Notes under the pieces: model-generated | Told to the model about the DNA's origin: nothing | The model's input: only the letters and a program-made list of their open reading frames with translations | Databases searched by the model: none | Source of the DNA: Sipunculus nudus | Lineage: Eukaryota > Annelida > Sipuncula > Golfingiida > Sipunculidae | Direction: 5' to 3' | NCBI GenBank assembly: GCA_026874595.1 | Contig: CM049310.1 | Location: 23,104,058-23,168,057, forward strand | Length of the DNA: 64,000 nucleotides | Program-made: the position numbers and the translations under genes | In this document: piece by piece, positions 13,106 through 26,379 of the stretch | Numbering within the stretch: position 1 is the first letter of the stretch | Layout of the letters: each line of letters starts with the position of its first letter

Positions 13106-13454
13106 ATGGAAGCTTAGGGGATTATAACCTATCATGTCTGGATTGTTGCGGATTCATTCATATTTTTTTTTAATTGTGCACTACATGCAGTAGTGCCACC
13201 TGATGGGGATGCGAGATCCTATAGCTCATTTGCTACGGATTTGCTCTGTCAGTCTGTCAGCTATTTCATTAATACCAACAAGCTCGCTACCGAATTCAAC
13301 AAAAGTAAACAGTACACAAAGTAGCGTCGATCTATTATCAAGGGTAAAGTATGTGTGTGTGTGTGTGGGGGGGGGGGGGTCTCTCGCCTTTTTTGGGGTA
13401 GGCTATAATGCTATGTATATTGAAATATATATATACATGTATATATATATTATA

Positions 13455-13528
<74 letters not shown>

Positions 13529-14775
13529 AAGAGAGAGAGGTTGTGTGCTTATTGTGTGTGTGAAACATTTAAAATATGTTACAAATAAATACAAGGTTAT
13601 AAAAAATAAAGTATATTATTTTAAGTTTAGGTTACTTCAAAGCCAGGACCAGACATATCTTTTACCAAACTGCGTTTCCCTTAGCCTTTCGCTACATATA
13701 ACCTAGTATTTACGCTACATTGCCACTGGCTACTAAAAATCACACCATGCATGATGTGGCGATAATTTTGTCATCACTATTAGCCACGTTGGCGAAAACG
13801 ATTTTTACAAAATGGCCTAATCAGTAGAATACTAGTATTGATTAAATAAAGAGTAAATGACTGCAGAGACTACCAGTTACTGACGAATAATCTTGCTGCA
13901 AAAGTCCTCTGCTGCTCCCGGTATGTTCCCGCGAGCGGGAGAGGAACCGCGGGAATCCATGCACAGGTAGGCCTACAAGTTAAATGGCCCCTCAAACTTT
14001 TAACAAGCCTTCGCTCATTATAAAGATACAAAATAAGCAATTCCCTAGGTATGGCTATGAAAAACGATGAACTGAAGCACCTAGAACAGCAGATGACAAT
14101 GTCGACACTCGAATACCCCTATTATTGCTCTAAGGTCGTTAGGATAAAATAACTTAACAGTTTATAATACATATAACCGAAATGATTTAAGGAAACATGA
14201 CCCTGACAAACAGATATTTTGAACTTTGAGCGACTATGAGACAGCCTTAGCAGCTCTGTATTCCTAGATATATAATTATTTAATCAACTATTCATTTATA
14301 GTAAATAATGCTGCAATTCCAGGACTTCTTTAATTTATTTTCATAAATTCAAGGATCACATTTCAGGTACAGTAAAGGAAACTTTACACAACCTCTGGGG
14401 TAAAAAAGCAAGTTTTTTTTTTCTACACTGATTTCTTATAATGTATTACGATGACATTGTCCTGCATCTTAGGGTAAATTAAAAATATGACCGTGTCGTT
14501 TTATATACAAAATCTGTATGAACTTTTTAAGAAAGCGATCATAATTAAATATCGGTGATATGTATGATGTATTTAACCTGAAATATAATTGAATTCTCAT
14601 ATTCTTAATGAGTCATTGTCTTAATACTCATTTCACTATATTTGCAGTCATGACATAAGTCTAGTAAGTAGTGAAGGTTAAAAAATGTATGGCTAAAGAC
14701 AGTAAAATGCCACTTTAGGCACACTGGTTAAAGTTTAAACAGTTTTAGTGGAAACACAGTCAAGCTCAGAAATAT
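13106..14775. other. Unassigned stretch with microsatellites
   Basis: No gene was recognised. A G tract (about 13366-13378) follows a GT run. A TA run passes into a GA run at 13434-13539. The frame from 13203 (MGMRDPIAHLLRICSVSLSA) has no recognisable domain. Confidence 0.4.
13434..13539. repeat. Compound (TA)n(GA)n microsatellite
   Basis: TA units at 13463-13486 are followed by imperfect GA units to about 13539. Confidence 0.95.
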
Positions 14776-15200
14776 TGTTTGATTTTGTCGAGGTTAGATG
14801 TTTGTAATTCTCCGATATATGGAGTACCCAAATCTCAGATGTTAAGACTGCAAAGAATTCAAAATCAGACGGCTCGCATTGTATCCAGTTGTCCAAAACG
14901 CGATCATATATCACCCGTCTTGATCGAGTTTCACTGGCTACCTGTAGAATTTCGTATTAGATTTAAAATATTGCTGCATACATATACGGCTCTCAAAGAG
15001 AAAGCACCTCTTTATGTCACAAGTTACTCCAGTTACATGTTACACCTCGTGCATTGAGATCAAGTTATAAGTACATGCGTCTTTGTGAACCTAGGAGTAA
15101 ATTAAATATAGTTGAATTTGCAAGCAAATTCAAGCTTCCACTTCCACCAGCTGAAAGGTGTAGGCTTCCGGCTCTAGGAAGATTGGAAACGACATGACAG
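14776..15200 (+). pseudogene. LINE reverse transcriptase C-terminal fragment (CR1/L2/Jockey-like)
   Basis: The frame reads LSRLDVCNSPIYGVPKSQML, RLQRIQNQTARIVSSCPKRD and HISPVLIEFHWLPVEFRIRF. This is the LDYCNSLLYGLP...LQRxQNxAARxV...HWLPVxxRIxFKI block at the end of many non-LTR RT frames. After about 15040 the match continues in another frame (TPRALRSSYKYMRLCEPRSK), so a frameshift is present. No N-terminal RT part was seen upstream. This is a 5'-truncated relic. Confidence 0.85.
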
Positions 15201-15614
15201 ACCATGCTAAACATTAATATATGCAAATGGGTGCATCAGTAAGCATTAGAATCACGTACTCCGTGAAAAAGTGTTAAATGTTCAAACATGTAATGGATAG
15301 ACTTGAGAATTTGATAAAATTGACAAATTTACACATGGCTGATTTTCAGTATTATGCAAATTACCTACTTAATATGCACAGATTGACCCCAAAAGCTAAT
15401 AAACTTGTCACAGGAGTACTCTCAAGATATCAACAAAGTTTTGTAAAAATCACATTTACGGTTATGTTTTGAGCGTTGGCACAAAGAAAACTGCTCGTTA
15501 AGCTAATTAGCATAATTTCTCAAAATCTAATCAGGTGTTGCCTCATACTTGGTAAGTACAAATATGAAGTGACAGCAAATCTTGAGATATTGTGATCGCA
15601 ATGGAATGTCCAGA

Positions 15615-15661
15615 AGAAGAAGAAGAAGAAGAAGAAAAAGAAGAAGAAGAAGAAGAAGAAA
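15615..15661 (+). repeat. (GAA)n microsatellite
   Basis: About 15 GAA units with one AAAAAG interruption. Confidence 0.9.
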
Positions 15662-15939
15662 ACCAAGGGACCCATGGGTCACGGCTCTCAGCTAATGTTT
15701 GAAAAATTTTAGCAAATGCAAAAATGCTTATTTCTACTGTAATTGTTCTTCTTATATATTAGCATATGAAAGCTATGAGGATAAGACTGCCTTAAAAAAC
15801 AGTAACCGTTTTGAGATACTGAGTTGCATATTAAATACATGTATTTACAGATGGACAGACAAGTGGGCAGAAAGGACTAATACATTTATTTTAATTTCAG
15901 GGGAATAATGCTTTTAAGTTAATATTAAACCCTATTTTT

Positions 15940-16365
15940 TAGCATATTAATTTTTGGCATTAATAGTTTTTATGCAAAATGTGCACTTTAATCATTGTAA
16001 CCCACTGTGAAAGAATACAAAATCCAAAATGTAGCAAAAATCTAAAATAAGAATGAATCAAATATAGAAAATTGTAACATTCATCTAGTTTATGCATCAT
16101 TCGGGGGGGGGGGGGGGGCAGGGCTGAGCAGAAGATAAGCCAAGCTGAGGCAAGGCAGCCTGGAGTGGGTTACATAACACAGGCGAGGGCTACATAATTC
16201 ACTTTACTGGTCACTGTCTTGATGTTAACAACACGTGACCTGGTGTCTAAAAACTTGAATAAAACCTACTCTTTTCACTGCAATCAATTCCTTTGAAATT
16301 TCAGATGATAAAAAATTAAATCCATATGTAAACATGCTGTGAAAATTTAATCAACAGTGCATACA
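15940..16365 (+). repeat. Partial copy of the 140-540 dispersed repeat
   Basis: It matches 150-540 and 30860-31290: TGTGCACTTTAATCATTGTA, the G tract (16104-16117), then AAGCCAAGCTGAGGCAAGGC and CTTTGAAATTTCAGAT. Confidence 0.8.
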
Positions 16366-16369
16366 GAAA

Positions 16370-18041
16370 ACAAGGGAACCATGGGTCACATCGCTCAGCT
16401 GAAATTTGGGAAATATTAGTAACTGCAAAATATTTTTTATTTCTTTTAGTTTTTCATGTATATTATCATTAGAAAAGCTATGAGAAAATGGCCCTTCTAA
16501 AATGAAACTCTGTAAATTATATAATAATGGATATGAGCTAAACCATTTAGTGATGCACCAAGGGAACAAATAGGCCTACAGTAAGTGTTAAATAAAAGAA
16601 ACATTTCATTAACAAATAATGTTTGAAGGTAATAAAGTTTTCAAAAATTAAATATATGGCCATATGAGTTAAAAATTAATCCCACAAAGTTTGACCAATA
16701 TTCCTAATTTTAATACTAAGTTAACAGTGTTATTCACAACTAGGCCCCGCCAACTTCAAGAGATATGAATGAAATGCTACAAAGTATTTATATCTTCTTA
16801 AATCTTGTCAGTAAGCACTTGCATTAGATCAGAATATTTTATCACATTTGAATGTTAGGATTAAATTCCTGAAATTTTTTTCTTTAAAAATTGTCCAAGT
16901 CTCATCAAAAAGAATTTATTTACCGGTAACATTAAAATTATAAGATTCATCTTGTTTATTAGTCCTGTGTATTGAAGGGTTGGGTGGGGGAAGGGGTCTC
17001 CGTTGTTACTGCTCGTTGCTGAAAAAATGTGAATTTTAAGATTCATCTAGTTCATAGTACAGGTCTGTCAACAGAATGGGGTGGGGGGGGGGGGGGGGGG
17101 GGGGAGCCAGAGAAAAAGGCTCCCTGTGGTATGGTATAAACTGCAGACAGCCTGATCAAGCTCAACTCAGTGGAGAGAGGGCTTTCCCTAGTGTTGGGAT
17201 TGCATAACATTATGCCAACAGCCGGGGAGCATAGAGAGCTGCACTGAATGACCTACAGTCACCAAAGTGGACTGCTTGACAATGTAAGGGAATACAACAA
17301 GAGCCTCCAAAAAAAAAATTCAATAAATAGCCTAATTTTGCAGCTATTATTTTCAGATTTTAACAGATTTAATCCTTATGTGCACATGCTGTGAAAATTA
17401 AATCCACAGTACTTACAGGAAAAAAAACATGCCGTGGTCAAAATTGGGCAAAATTTAAAGTACCAATTTTTATTATTGTTAATATTTTAAAAAATTTACA
17501 AAATTTTGATCTAATTTTGGGTATACAATTTAATTTTGATTAATAAAAGTTATATTACTGGAAAAAAGTCCTTAGCTTTAACATGTTTTGTGTTAAGCGA
17601 TCAAATATCTTTCCTATTTTTTTTACAAAGTCCATTATGTTTTGGCCCATAACTATTTTAAATTAAATAATACTGACTTAATTTCTGGCATGTACATAGG
17701 AACTATATAGAGGAATATTTATGGTAAATATGAAGAAAACCAGATGAGTGGTTTTGATATAAGGCAAGTCCTGAAGTGTGAAAATACATTTCTAATAAAA
17801 AAAATTGAGGTTTTTCCCTAATATCTCGAAGGGAGGAAGTCCTATTGACCCAATTTTCGGCATGGTAGGAGATTTTGGGGACATCTAACTGTATGCCGAA
17901 TTTCAGATTCGTAGGTCCAATGGTGTCGAAATGTGCCAGTCTTACGGACGGACATCAGGACGGACGGACAGATATACGGACGGACGACGGACAATGGACC
18001 ACGACTATAGCTCAGATGACTTATAGTCAGCTGAGCTAAAA
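16370..18041 (+). repeat. Dispersed element with ACAAGGGACC start and CAGCTGAGCTAAAAA end
   Basis: It starts AACAAGGGAACCATGGGTC-ACATCGCTCAGCTGA and ends with a GGACGGACGG run, the hairpin at 18008-18038 and AAAAA. CTCAGCTGA near the start is the inverse of TCAGCTGAG at the end. The same unit recurs at 56195-60230, where another element is nested in it. A G tract lies at 17082-17104. No coding sequence. The plan fits non-autonomous Helentron/pearl-like elements. Confidence 0.7.
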
Positions 18042-18570
18042 AACCGTGCCATGGCCAATGTTGGACAAAATTTAAGGTACTGATTTTATGTTTATGCTGA
18101 TAACATACAATTGTATACATTTGAATCTTGATTTTATAAAGTTACATCCCTGATAAAAAGCCTCCAGCTTCAAAAATTTAAATGTTAAATGAGTAAATAT
18201 ATTTCCTGATTTTTTTACAAAGTGAATTATGTTCGAGCCCACAAATTCAAGAAATTACATAATACTGACCTAATTTCTGGTAGGCCCATGTACACAGGAA
18301 ATATATATTAAATATGAAACAAGTGAAACAATGGATTTTAAATGAAAATTTCAGGTTTTTCATTAATATCTCGAAGAAATGAAGTCCTAGTGACTCATTT
18401 TTTTGTATGGAAGGAGATTTCGGGGACATAAAACTGTATGCAAATTTTGGATTTGTAGGTCCAACGGTTTCAAAACTTGCCCTGTTAACGGATGGACGGC
18501 CGGACAACGCACAAAGGACCATGACTATAGTCTATAGCTCAGATGACTTATAGTCAGGTGAGCTAAAAGC
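18042..18570 (+). repeat. Second adjoining dispersed-repeat unit
   Basis: Another copy of the core (ATTAATATCTCGAAGAAATG ... GGATGGACGGCCGGAC) ends in TAGCTCAGATGAC...GTCAGGTGAGCTAAAA at about 18536-18570. Confidence 0.7.
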
Positions 18571-18589
18571 CGTAGGAACCAATAACAAT

Positions 18590-18985
18590 CTAGATTTTAT
18601 CTACAAATGGGGAAAGAACGTTCAGTTGTTGCGCTGCAGTGCTCTGGAACAGTTTGCCAGACTTTATTATATAAAGAAAAGAAATTATAGTACATTGATA
18701 TATTTAAACGTGCACCGAAGACAAACTTTTTTAGCAAGCCTATGATAATAATTTATGTAAATGGTAGATTATGTGCTATATTTAAGTATCTATTATTATG
18801 ACATTTCATTGATTTTAACACTGGCATTACGACTTTAATTATTGTGATTTATTTTGAATGTACGTGATTGCTTTTAATATATTTATTGTTATGCGCCTTG
18901 AGCAGAGTCTTGTATTCTGGATATGTGCGCATTATAAGAATAAATTAGGCCTATTATTAATAATATTATTATTAATTATTATTTG
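18590..18985 (+). pseudogene. CR1/L2-like LINE 3' terminus
   Basis: The first 90 bp, read with frame changes, resembles the YGERSFS...LWNSLP end of the RT frame (GGGGAAAGAACGTTCAGTTG, then GCTCTGGAACAGTTTGCC). The tail ATGCGCCTTGAGCAGAGTC ... TGTGCGCATTATAAGAAT followed by TTATTATTA-type repeats is the typical CR1/L2 3' UTR hairpin and tail. Confidence 0.65.
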
Positions 18986-18989
18986 TTCA

Positions 18990-21420
18990 GTTAAGCATTA
19001 TGACGTACACTTGCAAGGAAGACTTTTCTGTAGAAAACAAACAAAAAACTCCGACCATTTTTCTTTCCTTTCTCTGACATTGCAGGTGTTCTCAAGAAGA
19101 TACTTAACATGTAAGCACAATGTAGCATTACCACAGCTGGTGTAATTTTCCCCAAGGCCCTGCACTATGAAACTACAAAACATGCAGCGTCTCGCTGTCG
19201 GGACGCCGGTCCCCTGTGTCCTGGGTATGCAAGACCAGCAAATAGTCTTGTACCCATTCGCTTATAATTCGTGTTATATATTCGGAAAGAAACCAGTCTA
19301 TCAATTAAATTGTAAGAATTACTTCCGGGTTATATATTACTATACATGGCTATGGAGAAGAAGTAAGTCTATATATTTAATGTTAAAATTCCGGTTCCGT
19401 TGTGTACGGAAAACAAGAATTTAGTTTCATCACAGGACTTTTTTAATTCGATTGTTACTTGTTCCGTTTAGTTTATAAAATTTCCACCAGGTGGCAACAT
19501 GTGCTTGGCGTCTGTCTCAAATCCAGGCATATATATGTTTATATTTTTGTGTATGTATTTCACAGGGTGTTTTGCACGCACATCCCACATGAGGTAAATC
19601 ATCGTTATTTGAAAGATAATTCACAAATTAACTAAACTGCTTACTAGAACTACGACTTTTGTCTCGTCCCAATTAAGACGCTTATTCTGATTCACTCGGG
19701 TCAGACTTTACTAGACTTCAGTCTGACCGGATTCGCTCTGCTGTAAGAGGTTGTGGATTCTGCAGCAATTCAATATGCAGTGACTGATAAAATATTGCGA
19801 TTTGTGTTGTGTGTAGTTTCAAAGCACTTCTGCATCAGTAAAGGCCTATATTGAAACGGAGGCAAGGGAAGCTTGTTTTTAAATTATGGGACATTTCTGT
19901 CATTTGTTTACAAAAATATCGCAGGTAATGGCTGGATCTATAAATTATATAATTTTAGGTGCGGGCATCCCTGGTACTGCATGGGATTCTCATATGAATT
20001 TAAAACAACTGCTGGACTTGTCTTTCAAGTTGTTTAAAATTCATATAAGACCCCAAAAATTATAGATAATTTTCTAAGTTGACATATATTAAAATATATA
20101 TATTTTTTATTTTATATTTTTATTTTTATATATATTAAATAAAAAATAAAATGCAAATGACCTGTTACAAGTAAGAGCTTAAGCAAGCTGCTTTTTGAGT
20201 GAGTCAAATCTGTACCTGACAACTAATTTGACAAAAACCTGTTTTTTCTGTCATCTTTCTTTTATCTTTAATAATAAGTGACTCATGGGTTATGCTGCTT
20301 ATCTGACAACATTGACTTCACATTATGACCTAACATCCATGAATTCCCAACTTATGGTCACATGACTGTTAGGAATCTGTGACTGCAAAGTTCGTATAAC
20401 TATATGTAATTAAGCTGCCAGTAATTTGTGCCAGCACATTACTTGATAGTTCAAGGGAAATTTATGCCGGCTGAGACAATACTGTAACAGGACTCTTTTT
20501 TAGTTAGTTTCAAAACAGCCAAAATGAAACAAGGTTTAGGCACATCATGCACTGCCACTCCGGTACCATACAATAGATAAATTAAGGTTGAAATACATGG
20601 CATTTCATGACAATTTAATCCATGCATGCATCAGAATTATTGTGAAATTGGTGCTTTACTTCTTTAGTATGAATTATTATGTACACAATACAGACCAACT
20701 GTACATAAATTGCAAAACTGTTTGTCACATATTTTAAAGAAATGTTTGATCAGTCTTAGTATGATTACAGGAGTACTGGTATATATATTTTTAAAGTATA
20801 TGTACATTACTTTTTTTTAGAAATTGAGATTTGGAAAGTGGTGCTACTAGTGTGGTAAATGTCAATCTATTGAGATATCTGAGATCAACATACAAAGCAG
20901 ATTAATAATTATCATTATTATAATGCATTAATAAATTCAGAAATTGTATAACTTTTTACAGACCAATATATTATTGATATCTCTCATTTGTCTAATTTTT
21001 TATAAAGTGGTTTCCTTGATTTTGTTCAGTATCAACTTTCAATAGATGAACTATTTATATTTTGTGACCCAAATTTAGATATATATTATGTGTAGAGCTA
21101 TGTGTCACAACTTGCAGCTGTGAGTCTCAAAATCAATCATGAACTGGCTTTTATAAAATGATTAAAAGCCCTGAGAAGCAGCACAGCACAAAAAAAAAAA
21201 ATAATAAAGCTTGCTGTTTACCAATCATGGCAAATTTCAAGGCATTCCATGCCATAGTTTTGAGATATTGGAGCTTATAAGTATGGAATTTTACTAAATA
21301 ATTGACTAAATTTAGGAAAATTTCACATTTTTCAGTCAAATTTAGTCAACTGCTTGGCCAAATTTTATTAAAAATTTTCCTGGTGACCAGGAAACAAAAT
21401 CAACCTTGAACTTAGGTAAA
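18990..21420. other. Unassigned stretch
   Basis: No gene was recognised. A plus-strand frame at 19167-19424 has no known domain. A strong hairpin lies at 19985-20055. The rest is AT-rich unique-looking DNA. Confidence 0.4.
19985..20055. repeat. Imperfect 27-bp-arm hairpin
   Basis: GGGATTCTCATATGAATTTA and the following AAACAACT pair with AGTTGTTTAAAATTCATATA and the following AGACCCC, across a loop of about 17 nt. Pairing may extend outward through TATAATTTTAGG and CCCCAAAAATTATA. Confidence 0.75.
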
Positions 21421-21429
21421 AAAAAAAAA

Positions 21430-22600
21430 TGTAGGTGGCGCCACTGGTCTCATACAACAAATAACCCTTGAAAACAGGACTGGAGGGTCCTTTTTTTTTA
21501 GCGAACCTGTTAGCTATTGCGATGGTGTGGCGTCGTCCGTTGTCCGTCGTCTGTACATTAACCCATACTATCTTGAAAACGACAGGCGCTAGCATCACAA
21601 AATTTTATGCAAAAAATTAGCCATCTGAAAAACTCTATCAGATTTTGTTTATTTTTCGGCTAACTGCATTTTCTTAGATTTTATAGAGATAAAGCTTAAA
21701 AATCTTTAAAAATCTTCTTCTCTGAAATGGTCCAGCCAAATTGTTCAATATTTCACAGAAATATTCTCTTATACCATCTGTCTCAAATTTGTTTGAATGG
21801 TTCCAGTTTGATGATTTTTGGCCTAGTTACAGGAAGTTAAACTTGGTCATCTTTCAAAAAAAGCATACTAAAATTTCAATCTCAGAAACAACTGGAGTTA
21901 TCATCACCAAATATTATGTCAATGTAGGTCACATGAGTCATATCTGAAATTGAGGTATTGGTGGCACCACCTGCATTGGCCTTTTTTGTACGGGGATCAT
22001 CAGTGCCTGTATCATACGGAGGGCTACAAAGAACTTCATCTCTGAAACCATATGGCCGCATTGTTTAATATCACACAGAAATAATCCTAGGGTAGTGCTT
22101 TCTGAAATTTGTTCAAATGGTCTCTGTTTAGTGACTTTTGGTCGAGTTATGGGAAGCTTAATTTAGTCATATGCCATTACATCCCATTTTAGCTCAGTGG
22201 CTACAAAGATCTTCTTCTCAAAATCACTGGGCCAAATTCTTATATCTCACAGTTTAAGTAACCTCTGATGTTGAGAATTCAAGTTTGTTCAAATGGTTTT
22301 GTTAATGACTTTTTGACTGAGTTTCGGGAAGACGAACTTAGCCAGTTTGCTGTATCTTCCTATATGAGTGATAAACCTGCGAAACGTTTTTTTCGACTGA
22401 CGCCACTGAAGCCAATTTGTTTAATATTTAACAAGAATAATCTTCACAATAATTCTTATAATAATTGTGTTTAATGGTTTCACATGAATGATTTTTGGCT
22501 GAATTATGGAGATTGAATTTAGTCATTTGGTATGTTAGCTGTGTGAAGCAGTTACATCTAGCCTGGCACCAGTTTATCAGCATCTTTAATATCATGCCAC
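21430..22600 (-). repeat. Dispersed repeat, about four 160-180-bp units, reversed
   Basis: The minus strand ends GACGGACAACGGACGACGCC, then AATAGCTAACAGGTTCGCTA and an A run (about 21490-21550). This is the same type of terminus as the plus-strand elements. The units share GGCCAAATTGTTxAATAT, TTTGTTCAAATGGTT and GACTTTTGGxxGAGTTA (near 21720, 22040, 22215 and 22400). Confidence 0.65.
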
Positions 22601-22689
22601 TAGATTTCAGGTTAAATAGCTTGGCAGACTGCCAACTATTTTAGATTTTGCAACAGGCAAAAGGTCAGCCTGGATCTATTTATAACTTT

Positions 22690-23095
22690 GGCAGACTGGC
22701 AACTATATCAGATTAGCAACAGGTCAAGAGTTCACTCGGTGCAGCCAGGTATAGGTCAAGAGTTCACTCAGTGCAGCCAGATATAGGTCAAGAGTTCACT
22801 CAGTGCAGTAGCTGGATTCTATTTATAGCTTTGGCAAACTGCCCACTGCATCAGATTTGACAACAAAGTTCAGCCTGGAACCTTTTATAGCTTTGGCAGA
22901 CTGCCAACTGTGTCAGATTATGCAACAGGACAAAGGTCAGCCTGGATCTATTTATAGCTTTGGCAGACTGGCAACTATTTCAGAGTAGGCAACAGGTCAA
23001 GAGTTCACTCAGTGCAGCCAGGTACAGGTCAAGAGTTCACTCAGTCTAGCCAGGTGCAGGTCAAGAATTCACTCAGTGCAGTAGCTTGAGCCAGC
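22690..23095 (+). repeat. ~30-bp minisatellite and related blocks
   Basis: The unit CAGGTCAAGAGTTCACTCAG-TGCAGCCAGG recurs at about 22715, 22745, 22780, 22995, 23025 and 23050. It is interleaved with TTATAGCTTTGGCAGACTG blocks. Confidence 0.85.
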
Positions 23096-23099
23096 AATT

Positions 23100-25165
23100 T
23101 GTCACAGTTCACTCGAGGCAATTGCCTTTCTCACCACATGGTCAGCCCCATGCATCAGACTCAAGGTAAGTTTGATGTATTGGCCTGATATTTTGACCTG
23201 TCTATGCGTCTTTGATGGCTTTCTTGCTCACAAGTTAGTTGTCGCCACCACAATGACTTTTGCGCAGTGTATGTGCCTGCTTATTTCTTCAGAGGAATTA
23301 GATCTATCAGTCTGAAATGGGGCAAATTTATACATATCGTAAAGCTTTGTTGAATACAAGACTGCTGGCGCCAGCTACAATAATTTTTGCACAGTGTATG
23401 TCCCTGCTTATATATCAGCCTGAAATTGGGCATGTGTATACATTTCTGATACCTTTGTCGTAATAAAGACATGGATGCCTACTTGAAATGTAATGGTCCA
23501 GCATTGAAGAATTATACCTGGTGTATACACCATTGCAAAGGTTTGCATTAGGCCTGTAAGCCTTGTTTTTTAATTAACTGATGGGGCCTGGGAGTCATGA
23601 CATAAGTAAAAAATGAACACTTGTTCCAAGGGTAAACAAAAATATTCCCTGGGGGTAGTTTTTCAAATTAAAGCATTAAAAATTTGTACTTTATTAATGT
23701 ACTGCAGTATCCAAGACTAGACCTCACAGAAGCACTTCATGAGTTGTAGTTTAAAACAGAAGCTTGCATGTGTCTCTCTAAAATTATTCAAGCAGAAAAA
23801 GGCATATCTTTAAGGAAGATTTGCAGTTATAACAATATAGACAGGTTTTTGTCACTAACATGGACCATAATTTATTGTTCTTTGACCATACATTAACTAG
23901 TACTTCTCTTGTCGCACCTGAAAATCTGTAAAAAAAAAAAAAAAAAAAATGAATGGCCTTCCTATCTAAGGTCATGAATGACACAACACATCCCTTACAT
24001 TCAGAGTTCAGTTTTATACCTTCAGGTAATTGCCTAGATGTAACATTCTGCAGAACTACTCACTTTAAAAAATATCTTGCGCCATAAAGTATTGAACTTT
24101 TTAACTCGCAACCCTCTAGATATTTAATGTTTTGAATTGTCTTTTACCAGCAGATTTATGTTTTATCATTATTCATTGCTTATTTTTACATGCAAATATG
24201 TGTTATTTTTATGTATTTATTTTCATGTAATGAATTGCAAGTTAACAATAAATTCCTGGAACTGAAGGCTTATAACAGTTAATTTATCTTATCTGTGCTG
24301 GTTATAAGGCCACAGCAGTCGTGCATAATACCATTTTCCAGAAGCTTAGTTAACCCAAGTAATATTTAAGCAATTTTGTGATTTAAAAAAAAACCTTCAT
24401 TATCACTTATCACAGCATGAAAATATGTAAGTAAATTTACTTTAGATGTGATAAATTTTAGTTCTTGAAATGGGATGTGGTAACTTTTTTCTCAAATTTG
24501 TGGAAATAAGAGTTTGACATGCATACAAATATGACAGAGAATAGTCAGAAATTGTGTGTAAATCTGCTTAATAAATTGATCACAACAAAGTCTCCAGGAC
24601 TTACAGATGTTTTGGTGGCAGACTGCCACTAACAACAGAAACATAAAAAAAAGATGAATATGCATAGCAAATTTCAAGGCAGTTAATGCATCTGGTAGAC
24701 CTTTTGAGAAATTTGTGCTTTTGTAAACAGGACCTGTCTGGATGTTGAACCAGAACTTATATTAGATCTACCCAAGTAAGATTTGTGCCCAAGACTGCTA
24801 ACAGTTGATGGCCAGCCAGAGGATTGGCATGTATTGGTTATAGCCCTGTGAAATGTTATGTATCATGTAAGGTTTAACGAGGCGTGTTTCATACATGATA
24901 ATCGAAAGGCTGAGCCATGTGAATGCCTCTCCCAGGGCTCTTGCACAGCATATGATTTACCATAGGTCTTTAGGTAAGCTATGACCAGTCGAAAGGAGTT
25001 GCTATACTAATCAAAATGTAACATCTGTATCCGTTATTTTTAAAATTTAAACATTTTTTAAATTAAAAAATATATCCAGGTGTGATGCAAGTAGATTTGA
25101 ACTTACAGTTAGAACAAAGGAGATACACTACATGTGGGACAAAGTTGGCAAAACAAAATTACAAT
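23100..25165. other. Mostly unassigned stretch with diverged repeat fragments
   Basis: Diverged GGCGCCA-type units occur at 23230-23470. A poly-A run lies at 23930-23949. Nothing coding was recognised. Confidence 0.4.
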
Positions 25166-25169
25166 TTGT

Positions 25170-26284
25170 AACTAAGGATCCATGGGTCTTGACGCTCAGC
25201 TGTATTTGTCAATAAGGATATTTTTAAAGAAATTTTTCAGAATGACAGTCCTGTGACCGTAACCAATGACCTTGTGACCAAAAAATCTTAGAACTTATTA
25301 TCCTTGAACTTGCAGCATTTAGATTACTGTAAAAATCAAGCATTTTTAAGTGACCTTGACCTCTGACCAGGTAACCTCTAAATCTACAGATTTCCTCACT
25401 TTGGACAAGAAAGCCATGTATGAAAGATGGAAAGTTTGGGATGAAAAGTTTGATTTACAGTGCATTCACAATCTTTTTAAAGATGTGGCTCCTGTGACCT
25501 TCAACTTTGATCTCTGGACTCTGAAAATTAAAATGAATTTACTTTAGTGGTGGGTCATTACTAAATCAAGTTTGAAGCCAATCTGTCTATTCAAAGCAGA
25601 ATTATCACCCATGAATTAATTTGTGAACGGAAGGGCCCTGTGACCTTGACCTTTGACCCTAATGACCTCAAAATCGAATAGAATCTTCCCCTATTGGCAG
25701 GTTAGCAATATCTTGAAGATGGAAGGTTTGTGATGAAAAGTTTGGCTTGAAATGCATGCACATTTTTTTAAAGAAAAGGATCCTGTGACCTTGACCTTTG
25801 ACTGTTTGAACCCAAAAATCGAAAGTGGTGAGCCATATATAAGTTAAGTTTGAAACCAATATGTCAAACTAAACTGGAGTTACTATCTGGAAACTAATTT
25901 GTGAACAGATGGCCCCTGTGACTTTGACCTTTTGACCTTGTGACCCCAAATTCATTAATACCCTCCCCATACAGGCAATTCAGCTAAGTGCACAAGATAA
26001 AAAGTTTGGGATGAAAAGCTTGGCTTAAAAAGCAGCCATAATCGTTTTAAATGAGTAAGTCCTGTGACCTTGACCTTAGACTTCATGACCCAAAAATCAT
26101 ACAGATTCTTGCTTTAGTTGGGGGCCATATGTCAGTCAAGTTTGAAATCCATGTGTCAATCCAACCTGGAGTAATCATCTGGAAAAAAATATTTGTGTGG
26201 ATGGACGGATGGACAAACAGACAGCTAGACAAACAGACAGACAGACAGGGTGATTACTATAGGGCATCCACTTGTGATCAATAA
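25170..26284 (+). repeat. Element with six ~145-bp units rich in TGACCTTGACCT
   Basis: A start-like GGATCCATGGGTCTTGACGC-TCAGCTG lies at about 25177. Units with GTGACCTTGACCTTTGACC occur near 25350, 25496, 25641, 25786, 25917 and 26065. The end is a GACAAACAGACAGACAGAC-type run, then TACTATAGGGCATCCACTTG. No coding sequence. Confidence 0.75.
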
Positions 26285-26379
26285 ACACACCAGGTTTAGG
26301 ACACTAGATGTAATCACAGCTGAGAAACTGACATGATTATTGTCATTTTATAGTAAAATAATAGAAAAATATTTGTTAA

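Noticed and set aside
22716-23090. CRISPR-like regular repeats of about 30 bp
   Set aside because: Spacing is irregular, units are diverged, the context is eukaryotic, and it behaves as a minisatellite.
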